Of a stretch of DNA of 64,000 nucleotides, positions 18,072 through 25,349 are shown piece by piece. The stretch's first letter is position 1; every line of letters begins with the position of its first letter. The translations under genes were made by a program, and so were the position numbers. The notes below the pieces were generated by a model. It did no database searches. It was given only the letters and a program-made list of their open reading frames with translations, and had not been told where the DNA came from. This stretch comes from Pseudomonas uvaldensis (GTDB lineage: Bacteria; Pseudomonadota; Gammaproteobacteria; Pseudomonadales; Pseudomonadaceae): contig NZ_JAIWKS010000009.1 in assembly GCF_021271205.1 (NCBI RefSeq), forward strand, positions 1 to 64,000. Reading direction: 5' to 3'.

Positions 18072-18503
18072 ATGGCTATTGTCAAAAAAGCATCGGCTCA
18101 CTGGGAAGGTGATCTGAAAACCGGTATCGGCTCCATCTCGACGGAAACCGGCGTGCTGCGCGAAGCGCCTTACGGCTTCAAGGCGCGTTTCGAAGGCGGT
18201 CGGGGCACCAACCCGGAAGAACTGATTGGCGCGGCCCATGCGGGCTGCTTTTCCATGGCATTTTCGATGATCCTCGGCGAGGCCGGACTCAAGGCCGAGC
18301 GTATCGACACCCAGGCCGAAGTGACCTTGGATCAGGTCGATGGCGGCTTTGCGATAACGGCGGTCAAGCTGATTCTGAAAGCGAAGATTCCCGGCGCCAC
18401 CCAGGCGCAATTCGAAGAATTGAGCAAAAAGGCCAAGGAAGGTTGCCCGGTTTCCAAAGTGTTGAATGCGAACATCACCCTGGACGCCACACTCGAAAGC
18501 TAA
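18072..18503 (+). CDS. osmC: OsmC-family hydroperoxide reductase
   Basis: 143-residue thiol peroxidase of the Ohr/OsmC family. The two redox cysteines are Cys59 (GAAHAGCFSMA) and Cys125 (AKEGCPVSKVL); the Arg/Glu of the active site fall in FEGGRGTNPEELIG. The protein reduces organic hydroperoxides and is normally induced in stationary phase or osmotic stress. AGGAGGAAG precedes the ATG. Confidence 0.93.
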   Translation: MAIVKKASAHWEGDLKTGIGSISTETGVLREAPYGFKARFEGGRGTNPEELIGAAHAGCFSMAFSMILGEAGLKAERIDTQAEVTLDQVDGGFAITAVKLILKAKIPGATQAQFEELSKKAKEGCPVSKVLNANITLDATLES

Positions 18504-18513
18504 TCCATGAGGA

Positions 18514-18553
18514 AGATCGCAGCCCCCGCAAGCATTGCCGGAGGCTGCGATCT
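18514..18553. repeat. REP-like hairpin
   Basis: AGATCGCAGCC and GGCTGCGATCT form an 11-bp inverted repeat, with a smaller GCAA/TTGC pair inside. It lies 10 bases after osmC and lacks a T-run, so it looks more like one of the dispersed pseudomonad GATCGCAGCC repeats than a classical terminator. Confidence 0.55.
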
Positions 18554-18642
18554 ACCCCTGTCACCCCACCTCCCATTTATGGTCGAATGATGCATGCAGT
18601 TTCAGCGCAAAGGCGTTGCGCGCTGCAAAGAGGAAGTCGAGC

Positions 18643-18876
18643 ATGAAACGATTTGCCGTGATGGTCATGGGTTGCGCATTGGCTACATCGGTTCTCGCGG
18701 CGCCCAAATCCTGCGAGGAGCTGAAAGAGGAAATCGAAGCGAAGATTCAGGCCAACAACGTGTCGTCCTACACGCTGGAAATCGTCACCAACGATGAAGT
18801 CCACGACCGGAACATGGTGGTGGGCAGTTGCGAAAACGGCACGAAGAAAATCATCTACCAGAAGAACGATCGCTGA
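18643..18876 (+). CDS. DUF1161 exported small protein, copy 2
   Basis: 77-residue paralogue of the protein at 16556. It has a signal peptide (MKRFAVMVMGCALATSVLA), then KSCEELKEEIEAKIQ and VVGSCENGTKKIIYQ with the same two cysteines. GAGGAAG lies upstream. Function unknown. The copies are separated by the luciferase-like and OsmC genes, so this is dispersed rather than tandem duplication. Confidence 0.85.
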   Translation: MKRFAVMVMGCALATSVLAAPKSCEELKEEIEAKIQANNVSSYTLEIVTNDEVHDRNMVVGSCENGTKKIIYQKNDR

Positions 18877-18880
18877 ACGC

Positions 18881-18968
18881 TAGGCTCTGTACGAAAAGTC
18901 TTGAGACGAAGGTCAGGCAGTTTTCAACGCAGCATGAACGAGTATCAAGGCTTTTCGTACAGAGCCTA
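18881..18968. mobile_element. MITE-like element with IS-type terminal repeats
   Basis: An 84-bp element (18883-18966) with terminal repeats GGCTCTGTACGAAAAG and CTTTTCGTACAGAGCC, flanked by TA on both sides. The match extends imperfectly to about 27 bp (CTTGAgAC versus CTTGAtAC). There is no transposase inside. The ends resemble those of IS5-type elements seen in pseudomonads, so it is probably a non-autonomous derivative of such an IS. It sits between the convergent DUF1161 and lipoprotein genes and could form a strong RNA hairpin. Confidence 0.75.
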
Positions 18969-19391
18969 AGGCAGGCAGTTGGCCCGACGATCCTCTGCAA
19001 CGACTTCTCGCTTGGCGTTGTAGAGCCGGGCACTTGGTGTGAACGCGAGGTTGCGCGCTTCCAGCCGATAACGCTGGCCGGCCTGGAACTGATCGTAACG
19101 CACTAGCAGGTAGCACATCCGCTCTTGCGGCTCGGCTTGCATGCCCAGTCCACCACCGCTGATGACCTCGAAGTCAAAACGGACCTCCAGCTCATGGCTG
19201 CCGGGCGGAACCTGGAAGAATCGCCCGTCCCGCAAGCGCTGGCCGTCCAGGCTTTCAGCCATCAATACCTTGCCACCCGGCGCTGGCATAGCGAACTCTA
19301 CCCAGGCCATGTTCGGGTCTGCCTCGGGTAACGGGCTTGTTGCACAGCCGCCCAGGGAGACGAAGGCAAGTATCAGCATGTTTAGGCGCAT
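18966..19391 (-). CDS. Putative lipoprotein, paralogue A
   Basis: 141-residue protein with a lipoprotein signal (MRLNMLILAFVSLGGC, lipobox LGGC). The mature part is a beta-rich domain with PPGSHELEVRFDFEV and QAGQRYRLEARNLAFTPSARLY. It is paralogous to the neighbouring protein at 19430 (same GSHELxVR and AGQRYxLxA-N blocks). Function unknown. Its TAG stop coincides with the right end of the MITE-like element. Confidence 0.75.
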   Translation of the reverse strand: MRLNMLILAFVSLGGCATSPLPEADPNMAWVEFAMPAPGGKVLMAESLDGQRLRDGRFFQVPPGSHELEVRFDFEVISGGGLGMQAEPQERMCYLLVRYDQFQAGQRYRLEARNLAFTPSARLYNAKREVVAEDRRANCLP

Positions 19392-19429
19392 GGTGGTTTC
19401 CTGAAGTCAGGTCCTGAGCATAGCGCCGA

Positions 19430-19843
19430 TCAGCTTTGCTGGCAGCCCGCCGGGGTCGCCAGACCCACTACTTTGCGCTGCTGATCATAGAGCTTGGCCC
19501 AGGGCCGGAACCCAATGTTGCCAGCCTGCAACTGGTAGCGCTGGCCTGCGTTGAAGTCCTTGAACTTCACATTCAACCGGCAATCACGCCACAGCGGCTC
19601 GGCGTTGGGACCAATGTTGCCGGGCTCTACGGCAAACTGGTAACGCACCGTCAGTTCATGGCTGCCGGGTTGGACTTCGAAGTAACGTCGGTCAACGGAG
19701 GTCTTGTCATCGACTTCCAGCGCTTGCAGCGCCGTGTTTTGATGGTTTCCAAGGTCGATCCACGCTTGCGATGGATCAGGGTCAGGCAAACCGGCACAAC
19801 CGGTCAGCAACAACAGGCCACTCGTCAGCATCAAGACGCGCAT
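19430..19843 (-). CDS. Putative lipoprotein, paralogue B
   Basis: 137-residue lipoprotein (lipobox LTGC after a hydrophobic leader). It shares YFEVQPGSHELTVRYQF and FNAGQRYQLQAGNIGF with paralogue A, which it precedes by 38 bases on the same strand, so the two look like a tandem duplication in one transcript. I chose the ATG at 19843, preceded by GGAG; the frame remains open further upstream without another good start. Function unknown. Confidence 0.75.
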   Translation of the reverse strand: MRVLMLTSGLLLLTGCAGLPDPDPSQAWIDLGNHQNTALQALEVDDKTSVDRRYFEVQPGSHELTVRYQFAVEPGNIGPNAEPLWRDCRLNVKFKDFNAGQRYQLQAGNIGFRPWAKLYDQQRKVVGLATPAGCQQS

Positions 19844-19898
19844 AGCGAAGCTCCGGGCAGGCGGGATAGTCTTGTAGGCAGACTTTTTCCCAAGGTGA

Positions 19899-21002
19899 TT
19901 GCAATTGATCAGGCCGCATTCAAGCCATCGGTTACTCGACCGTGTTTTCCGGTTTTTGTTTCCAGGCCTGCTGCTTTTGTTACTCAACGGTTGTTCCAGC
20001 GCCGCTTACTACAGCCAGCTTGTCGATGGCCAACTGCGACTGCTGAAGGCTCGGGAACCCATCGACCAGGTCATCGACGACCCCGCCCGCGATCCCGCAT
20101 TACGGGCCCACCTGGCCCAGGCCCGTGAAGCTCGGACGTTCGCCAGCGTCCACCTGCATCTGCCGGACAATGAAAGCTATCGCCTGTATGCAGACATCGG
20201 TCGACCGTTCGTGGTCTGGAATGTCTTCGCCACGCCGGAATTTTCCCTGGCAGCGCAAAACCATTGTTTCCCGATAGCAGGCTGCGTTGCCTATCGCGGC
20301 TACTACAACCAGGGCGCGGCCCGTGGCGAGGCTGCGTTGCAACGTTTGAAGGGTATGGACGTGGCGATCGGTGGCGTAGAGGCGTACTCGACCCTGGGCT
20401 GGTTCAACGACCCGATCCTCAGTTCGATGATGCATTGGGGTGACGAACGCCTGGCGACGCTGATTTTCCACGAGCTGGCGCACCAGCGTTTCTACGTAAA
20501 GGACGACACGGAATTCAACGAGTCCTTCGCCACGTTCGTCGAACAGGAAGGCACACGGCAATGGCGTGCAAGCCGCGGCCTGGCGCCGGATACGGGCTTG
20601 CGGTGGCGCCAAAGCGAGCAATTCATCCAACTTATCCTCGACACTCGCCAGCGTCTGGAACAGCTTTACGCCCAGCCCCTGCCGGCCGACCAGATGCGCC
20701 AACGCAAGGCCCTGGAATTCGAACGCCTGCGCGCCGATTATCGACAACTGCGCGATAGCCAGTGGGCGGGCGACAAACGCTACGACGCCTGGGTCTATGC
20801 GCCCCTCAACAACGCGCGGTTGTTGCCGTTCGGTTTATATACCCGGCGGGTGCCGGCGTTCACGGCGCTGTTCAAGCGGGTGAACGGGGACTGGATTGCC
20901 TTTTATGCCGAGGTCGAAAAGCTCGGCCGGCTGCCGGTCGACAATCGCCAAGCGGCGTTGAAGACGCTGGCTGAATCACGTCCCTCGATGCCGCCTCAAT
21001 GA
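19899..21002 (+). CDS. Predicted aminopeptidase, exported lipoprotein (COG4324-like)
   Basis: 367-residue protein with a lipoprotein-type leader (LFPGLLLLLLNGC) and a zinc-peptidase motif HELAH in LIFHELAHQRFYV, followed by NESFATFVEQEG, where the Glu residues are probably the third ligand. Other blocks are GCVAYRGYYN and YSTLGWFNDPIL, typical of the predicted aminopeptidase family. The start is uncertain: TTG at 19899 is the first in-frame option after AAGG, and a GTG at 19942 is possible. The 3' end overlaps the convergent small gene by 7 bases. Confidence 0.8.
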   Translation: MQLIRPHSSHRLLDRVFRFLFPGLLLLLLNGCSSAAYYSQLVDGQLRLLKAREPIDQVIDDPARDPALRAHLAQAREARTFASVHLHLPDNESYRLYADIGRPFVVWNVFATPEFSLAAQNHCFPIAGCVAYRGYYNQGAARGEAALQRLKGMDVAIGGVEAYSTLGWFNDPILSSMMHWGDERLATLIFHELAHQRFYVKDDTEFNESFATFVEQEGTRQWRASRGLAPDTGLRWRQSEQFIQLILDTRQRLEQLYAQPLPADQMRQRKALEFERLRADYRQLRDSQWAGDKRYDAWVYAPLNNARLLPFGLYTRRVPAFTALFKRVNGDWIAFYAEVEKLGRLPVDNRQAALKTLAESRPSMPPQ

Positions 21003-21343
21003 ACGAAAATACAAACCGGCACCGTACAAGCCCCCTGCTTGCCCGTTACGGTGATGTATTTGATAGGGCTGCTTTCCGGAATCATGATGTTGATGGGGAC
21101 CTGTGGATAACTCAGGCTCTTAAAGCTCTGCGTCGGCTCGATGGGCTCCTGGGCCCGACCTTTCTGGCTGACGACGATAGGTACTTTGCTTTTGTTCCAG
21201 ACCTGCGCCGTCACTTCTGTCGCCGGCGCCGCGGGCACTTCGCCCTCGGGTGCAACGGCGGGTTGCACCGTCGTATCGGCATGCGTGGGTTGCAGGTAGA
21301 ACGCAAAGAGCAACACCACCCAACAGAATCTCTTGGTGTCCAT
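20996..21343 (-). CDS. Hypothetical exported protein
   Basis: 115-residue protein with a signal peptide (MDTKRFCWVVLLFAFYLQPTHA), a Pro/Ala/Glu-rich linker, and a compact C-terminal part with two cysteines (KQGACTVPVCIFVH). I do not recognise the family. It is convergent with the aminopeptidase gene and overlaps its end by 7 bases. The signal peptide and the good fit of the gene between neighbours support it being real. Confidence 0.65.
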   Translation of the reverse strand: MDTKRFCWVVLLFAFYLQPTHADTTVQPAVAPEGEVPAAPATEVTAQVWNKSKVPIVVSQKGRAQEPIEPTQSFKSLSYPQVPINIMIPESSPIKYITVTGKQGACTVPVCIFVH

Positions 21344-21456
21344 TTCCGGTGCCCCTAGTCAGGTTGCAAGTCAGCGAAGCGGAAATCTTTAGTGACGTTG
21401 ATTTAACCGTCCGTGTAACCGGGTGTCACCTGTAAGGACTAACAGGGCAGGGCTGT

Positions 21457-22359
21457 TCAGGGCGCGGGCGAATGCACCAGCCCCGTTAACCAACTGCGAA
21501 AAGCCACGATCTTTTTCGAGTTGGCATATTCCAGTGGCGTCACCAAATAGAAACCCAGGTCGGACTTCAACTTGAGGTCGAACGGCGCCACCAGCCTCCC
21601 GGCTTTCAGATCGTCATCGACATAGGTAGAGCGACCGATGCACACCCCCAACCCGTCGATGGCGGCCTGTACGGCCATCATCGCCAGATCGAAGGTCAGT
21701 CGTGTGCCTTCGGCGAGTTTCATCGGTTGCCCTGCCGCGCTCAACCATTTGCTCCAGTCGTTATTGGTCATGCCGCTGACCTGCAACAGCGTGTGACTGG
21801 CCAGATCGGCCGGACTCTTCAACGCCTCAGGACTGGCCAGCAGCTTGGGACTGCACACGGGGAAGATCTCATCGGACATGAGCCAGTCCGCCCGCATGCC
21901 TTTCCAGGTGCCGGAACCATAGCGGATCGCGGCGTCGATCCCGCCCTTGCGGAAGTCGACCAACTCGGTGGACGCCGTCAGCCGAACATCGATGTCGGGA
22001 AATGCCTTCTGAAAGGACGGCAAACGCGGTAATAGCCACTTGGATGCCAGGGAAACCAGCGTACTGACGGTCAACGTGCTGTTGTTGCTCGATTCGTGCA
22101 GCATTTGCGTGGAATAGCGCAACTCCTGAAACGCTGCGCGAACGCCCGGAAAATATCCCTGGCCTTCAGTGGTCAATGCCAACCCATCCTTGAGCCGAAG
22201 AAACAGACGAACGCCCAGCTCATCTTCAAGCCGGCGGATCTGATGGCTAATCGCAGTCTGCGTGACATTGAGCTCGTCGGCGGCCTTGGTAAAACTCATA
22301 TGCCGGGCAGCCGACTCAAATGCTTTAAGTCCATTGAGGGAGGGGATTCTGGCGACCAT
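21457..22359 (-). CDS. LysR-family regulator (GcvA-like)
   Basis: 300-residue LysR protein of the GcvA-like branch: IPSLNGLKAFESAARHMSFTKAA, then VTQTAISHQIRRLEDELGVRLF, and the effector domain block LLPRLPSFQKAFPDIDVRL. It is divergent from a glutathione S-transferase gene 127 bases away and probably controls it; the effector is unknown. Confidence 0.85.
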   Translation of the reverse strand: MVARIPSLNGLKAFESAARHMSFTKAADELNVTQTAISHQIRRLEDELGVRLFLRLKDGLALTTEGQGYFPGVRAAFQELRYSTQMLHESSNNSTLTVSTLVSLASKWLLPRLPSFQKAFPDIDVRLTASTELVDFRKGGIDAAIRYGSGTWKGMRADWLMSDEIFPVCSPKLLASPEALKSPADLASHTLLQVSGMTNNDWSKWLSAAGQPMKLAEGTRLTFDLAMMAVQAAIDGLGVCIGRSTYVDDDLKAGRLVAPFDLKLKSDLGFYLVTPLEYANSKKIVAFRSWLTGLVHSPAP

Positions 22360-22486
22360 CAGGTTTCGAAAGACTCATGAAATTTTGTCATAACCTAGCA
22401 TTCGACAAGTCCTTTGCAAAAGGTCAGGTCGGTCGCGGATCCTTGCTTCGTTCTTCAGCCGCAACGGCTTAAACCAGGAGCTCTCC

Positions 22487-23098
22487 ATGAAACTCTACTT
22501 CGCCCCAATGACCTGCTCCCTGTCTCCGCATATCGTGCTGCGCGAACTGGGGTTGGCTTTCGAACTGATGCGGGTCAACAACAAGACCAAGGCTACCGCC
22601 GACGGCCGTGATTTACGTGACATCAATCCAAAGGGTTATGTAGCTGCGCTGGTGCTGGATAACAGCGAAGTGCTCACCGAAGGTCCGGCCATCATCCAGT
22701 ACCTCGCGGATCTGGTTCCCGGCAATTCCCTGGCAGCGGCCAACGGCACCTGGGAACGCTCTCGCTTGCAGGAGCTGTTGAACTTCATCGCCACAGAAAT
22801 ACATAGCGGCAGCGCTCCGTTGTTCAACACCGAAATTCACGAGTCCGCCAAGGCAATTTTCCGGCAGAAACTGTTCAAGCGCCTGGATTACCTGAACACA
22901 GGCCTGCTGGGCAAAAATTACCTGCTGGGCGACTTCGGCCTGGCCGATGCCTACCTGTTCACCGTGCTCAAGTGGCTCCCGTTCTTCAATATCGAGATCA
23001 AGGACTGGCCGGAACTGGCGTCGTTCATGGAGCGCGTCGAAGCACGTCCAAGCGTACAAGCCGCCATCGCCGCGGAAGAGGCAACGCAGGCGGTTTAA
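22487..23098 (+). CDS. gstA: Glutathione S-transferase, beta class
   Basis: 203-residue GST. The thioredoxin-like N-terminal domain begins MKLYFAPMTCSLSPHI with Cys10, the beta-class residue that can bind glutathione, and has the cis-Pro/SNAIL-type block VLTEGPAIIQYLAD. The helical C-terminal domain has LLGDFGLADAYLF. CAGGAG precedes the ATG. It is adjacent and divergent to a LysR regulator. Confidence 0.92.
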   Translation: MKLYFAPMTCSLSPHIVLRELGLAFELMRVNNKTKATADGRDLRDINPKGYVAALVLDNSEVLTEGPAIIQYLADLVPGNSLAAANGTWERSRLQELLNFIATEIHSGSAPLFNTEIHESAKAIFRQKLFKRLDYLNTGLLGKNYLLGDFGLADAYLFTVLKWLPFFNIEIKDWPELASFMERVEARPSVQAAIAAEEATQAV

Positions 23099-23164
23099 AG
23101 GAACTGGTCGATGCCGGCGCTTATGAGGACCGGAAAAAATTCAAGACTGTGGGTGACTGAGGGA

Positions 23165-23294
23165 CCTCATCGCGGGCAAGCCTTGCTCCCACAGAGTGAA
23201 CTGCACCCCACAGGAATGCATCCAGCATGAACAACTGCCTGTTCATATTCCAGGGAGAAGAACCCTGTGGGAGCAAGGCTTGCCCGCGATGAGG
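23165..23294. repeat. REPIN upstream of the RAYT gene
   Basis: Two REP sequences in opposite orientation: CATCGCGGGCAAGCCTTGCTCCCACAG at 23168-23194 and its reverse complement at 23265-23291, joined by about 70 bases. The two arms match over 30 bases. Confidence 0.9.
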
Positions 23295-23386
23295 CCAGTC
23301 CAGACACATCCTGCTCCAACATTCCACATCCGATCCGCTCTTGCTGTCCTAGCCTTGAGATGGAGCCAGATCAAGGAGGATCAGAC

Positions 23387-23845
23387 ATGACAACATTGCC
23401 CCATTCCCATCGGTTACGGTTCGGGCGCTATTCGCAGCCCGGCCAGATCTACCTGCTGACTGCGATTACGCTGGACCGCGATCCGGTTTTCAATCGCTTC
23501 GAGACGGGGCGTCTGGTGGTCGACGCTTTTCGAAAGGCTCAGCAAGAGCAATTTGCTCACTCATTGGCCTGGGTGGTTATGCCAGACCATTTCCATTGGC
23601 TAATTGAACTTCAGGGGATAGAGCTTTCGAAATTGCTTGCACGAACGGAGTCCCGGACCACCGTAGCCTGTAATCGACTGATGCAACGTCAAGGGCCGCT
23701 TTGGCAGAAGGGCTTTCACGATCGAGCCATTCGTAAGGAGGAGGATTTGCAAACTGTTGCGAGGTATATCGTGGCAAATCCGCTGAGGGCGGGTTTGGTG
23801 AAACGGATCGGGGACTATCCGCTGTGGGATGCGGTATGGGTTTGA
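23387..23845 (+). CDS. rayT: REP-associated tyrosine transposase (RAYT)
   Basis: 152-residue IS200/IS605-like Y1 transposase of the RAYT type. The HUH metal motif is His68-Phe-His70 in MPDHFHWLIEL, and the nucleophile is Tyr127 in VARYIVANPLRAGLV. WQKGFHDRAIRKEEDL is the typical intermediate block. RAYTs spread or maintain the REPs beside them and are domesticated single-copy genes. It has a strong AGGAGGA ribosome site and is flanked by two REPINs of the same REP class. Confidence 0.93.
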   Translation: MTTLPHSHRLRFGRYSQPGQIYLLTAITLDRDPVFNRFETGRLVVDAFRKAQQEQFAHSLAWVVMPDHFHWLIELQGIELSKLLARTESRTTVACNRLMQRQGPLWQKGFHDRAIRKEEDLQTVARYIVANPLRAGLVKRIGDYPLWDAVWV

Positions 23846-23871
23846 GTTGGCTCTGATGGCGGCCATAAGGG

Positions 23872-23985
23872 CCTCATCGCGGGCAAGCCTTGCTCCCACA
23901 GAGCTTGCTCCTAAAGAGCTTTGTTCCCATGGAGCCAGCGCCCAAGAGGGGTAAACTCTGTGGGAGCAAGGCTTGCCCGCGATGA
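23872..23985. repeat. REPIN downstream of the RAYT gene
   Basis: The same REP pair as before the gene: CATCGCGGGCAAGCCTTGCTCCCACAGAG at 23875-23903 and the inverse copy at 23956-23985. Confidence 0.9.
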
Positions 23986-23993
23986 CGGTGTAA

Positions 23994-24644
23994 CTAACCC
24001 CGCAGAAACGCCTGATGCAACTCATCCACCGTCTGGAAGTGAAACGCAGGGTTCTCGGCGCTCAGCTCTTCATAACTGCCAAACCCATACCCCACCGCCG
24101 CCGCATCCAGGCCATTGCTACGGGCGCCGATCAGGTCGTGTTTGCGATCACCGATCATCAGTGTGTTCGCCGGGTCGAGCCCTTCTTCAGCCACCAGATG
24201 AGCGATCAGCTCGACCTTGTTGGTGCGGGTGCCGTCCAGTTCGCTGCCGTAGATCACTTTGAAATGCCGGGCAAAGTCGAAGTGGCGAGCGATTTCCCGG
24301 GCGAAGACCCAAGGCTTGGAGGTGGCGATGTACAGCTGCCGCCCTTGACCTGCGAGGGTTTCCAACAGCGGCATCACGCCGTCGAAGACGCGGTTTTCAT
24401 ACAGCCCGGTGACTTTGAATCGTTCGCGGTAGAAGTTCACCGCTTCCCAGGCCTTGGCTTCATCAAAATCGTAGAACTGCATGAAGGCCTGCAACAGCGG
24501 TGGGCCGATGAAGTGTTCGAGGCGGGTGAGGTCGGGCTCGTCGATGCCCAGTTTGCTCAAGGCGAACTGGATCGAACGGGTGATGCCCTCGCGCGGATCG
24601 GTGAGGGTGCCGTCGAGGTCGAACAGTACAGTGGGGTGATGCAT
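23994..24644 (-). CDS. HAD-family phosphatase (phosphoglycolate phosphatase-like)
   Basis: 216-residue HAD hydrolase. Motif I is VLFDLDGTLTD (Asp9, Asp11), motif II lies around LYIATSKP, and motif IV is MIGDRKHDLIGA. A helical cap lies between, as in PGP and 5'-nucleotidase-like members. I chose the ATG at 24644 (MHHPTVLF); the TTG at 24662 adds six residues without support. It is in a leftward pair with the gamma-carbonic anhydrase, 60 bases apart. Confidence 0.85.
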   Translation of the reverse strand: MHHPTVLFDLDGTLTDPREGITRSIQFALSKLGIDEPDLTRLEHFIGPPLLQAFMQFYDFDEAKAWEAVNFYRERFKVTGLYENRVFDGVMPLLETLAGQGRQLYIATSKPWVFAREIARHFDFARHFKVIYGSELDGTRTNKVELIAHLVAEEGLDPANTLMIGDRKHDLIGARSNGLDAAAVGYGFGSYEELSAENPAFHFQTVDELHQAFLRG

Positions 24645-24704
24645 GGCAGTTCCAGGACTCAAAATGAAGTGTGTGACGAACAGGCCCTCAAATGAACATC
24701 AGGC

Positions 24705-25250
24705 CTATGGCTGGTCGTAGCCTTCAGCCAAGTGCAAATCCTTGAGCTTCACATAGTTCGCCGCACTGTAGGTGAAAAACGCCCGCTCTTTGTCGGTCAG
24801 CGGCCGGGCCTGTTTCACCGGGCTGCCCACGTACAGGAAGCCGCTTTCCAGGCGTTTGCCCGGCGGGACGAGGCTGCCGGCGCCAATGATCACGTCGTCC
24901 TCGACCACCGCGCCGTCCATGACAATGCTGCCCATGCCAATCAGCACCCGGCTGCCGACGGAGCAACCATGGAGCATGACCTTGTGGGCGATGGTCACGT
25001 CGTCGCCGATCAATAGCGGGAAGCCATCGGGGTTGAACGGTCCGGCATGGGTGATGTGCAACACGCAGCCATCCTGGACGCTGGTCCGGGCGCCGATACG
25101 GATGCGGTGCATGTCGCCACGGATGACCGTCAGCGGCCAGACGGAGCTGTCTTCGCCGATTTCAACGTCGCCGATCACCACTGCGGTGCTGTCGACGAAA
25201 GCGCCCCGGCCCAGCCGTGGCGTGTGGTTCTGGTACGTGCGAAGGGTCAC
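24705..25250 (-). CDS. Gamma-carbonic anhydrase family protein
   Basis: 181-residue left-handed beta-helix protein (hexapeptide repeats) of the YrdA/CaiE/gamma-CA family. The zinc-site histidines fall in VLHITHAGP and IAHKVMLHGC. It is a likely trimer with metal at the interfaces; true carbonic anhydrase activity varies among members. It is divergent from prlC and sits upstream of the HAD phosphatase on the same strand. Confidence 0.9.
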   Translation of the reverse strand: MTLRTYQNHTPRLGRGAFVDSTAVVIGDVEIGEDSSVWPLTVIRGDMHRIRIGARTSVQDGCVLHITHAGPFNPDGFPLLIGDDVTIAHKVMLHGCSVGSRVLIGMGSIVMDGAVVEDDVIIGAGSLVPPGKRLESGFLYVGSPVKQARPLTDKERAFFTYSAANYVKLKDLHLAEGYDQP

Positions 25251-25349
25251 GATAGGCTCTCTCTTTTCCAGTGATAGTCGCTGCTAGCTGCGGTGAAGGT
25301 CGATTGTAATTAAGATGGGCCAATGTTTCTTCCAGCCAAGGTGCCCACC

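Noticed and set aside
23165..23985. CRISPR-like repetition around the RAYT gene
   Set aside because: The repeats are inverted REP pairs with irregular spacing, not a direct-repeat array.
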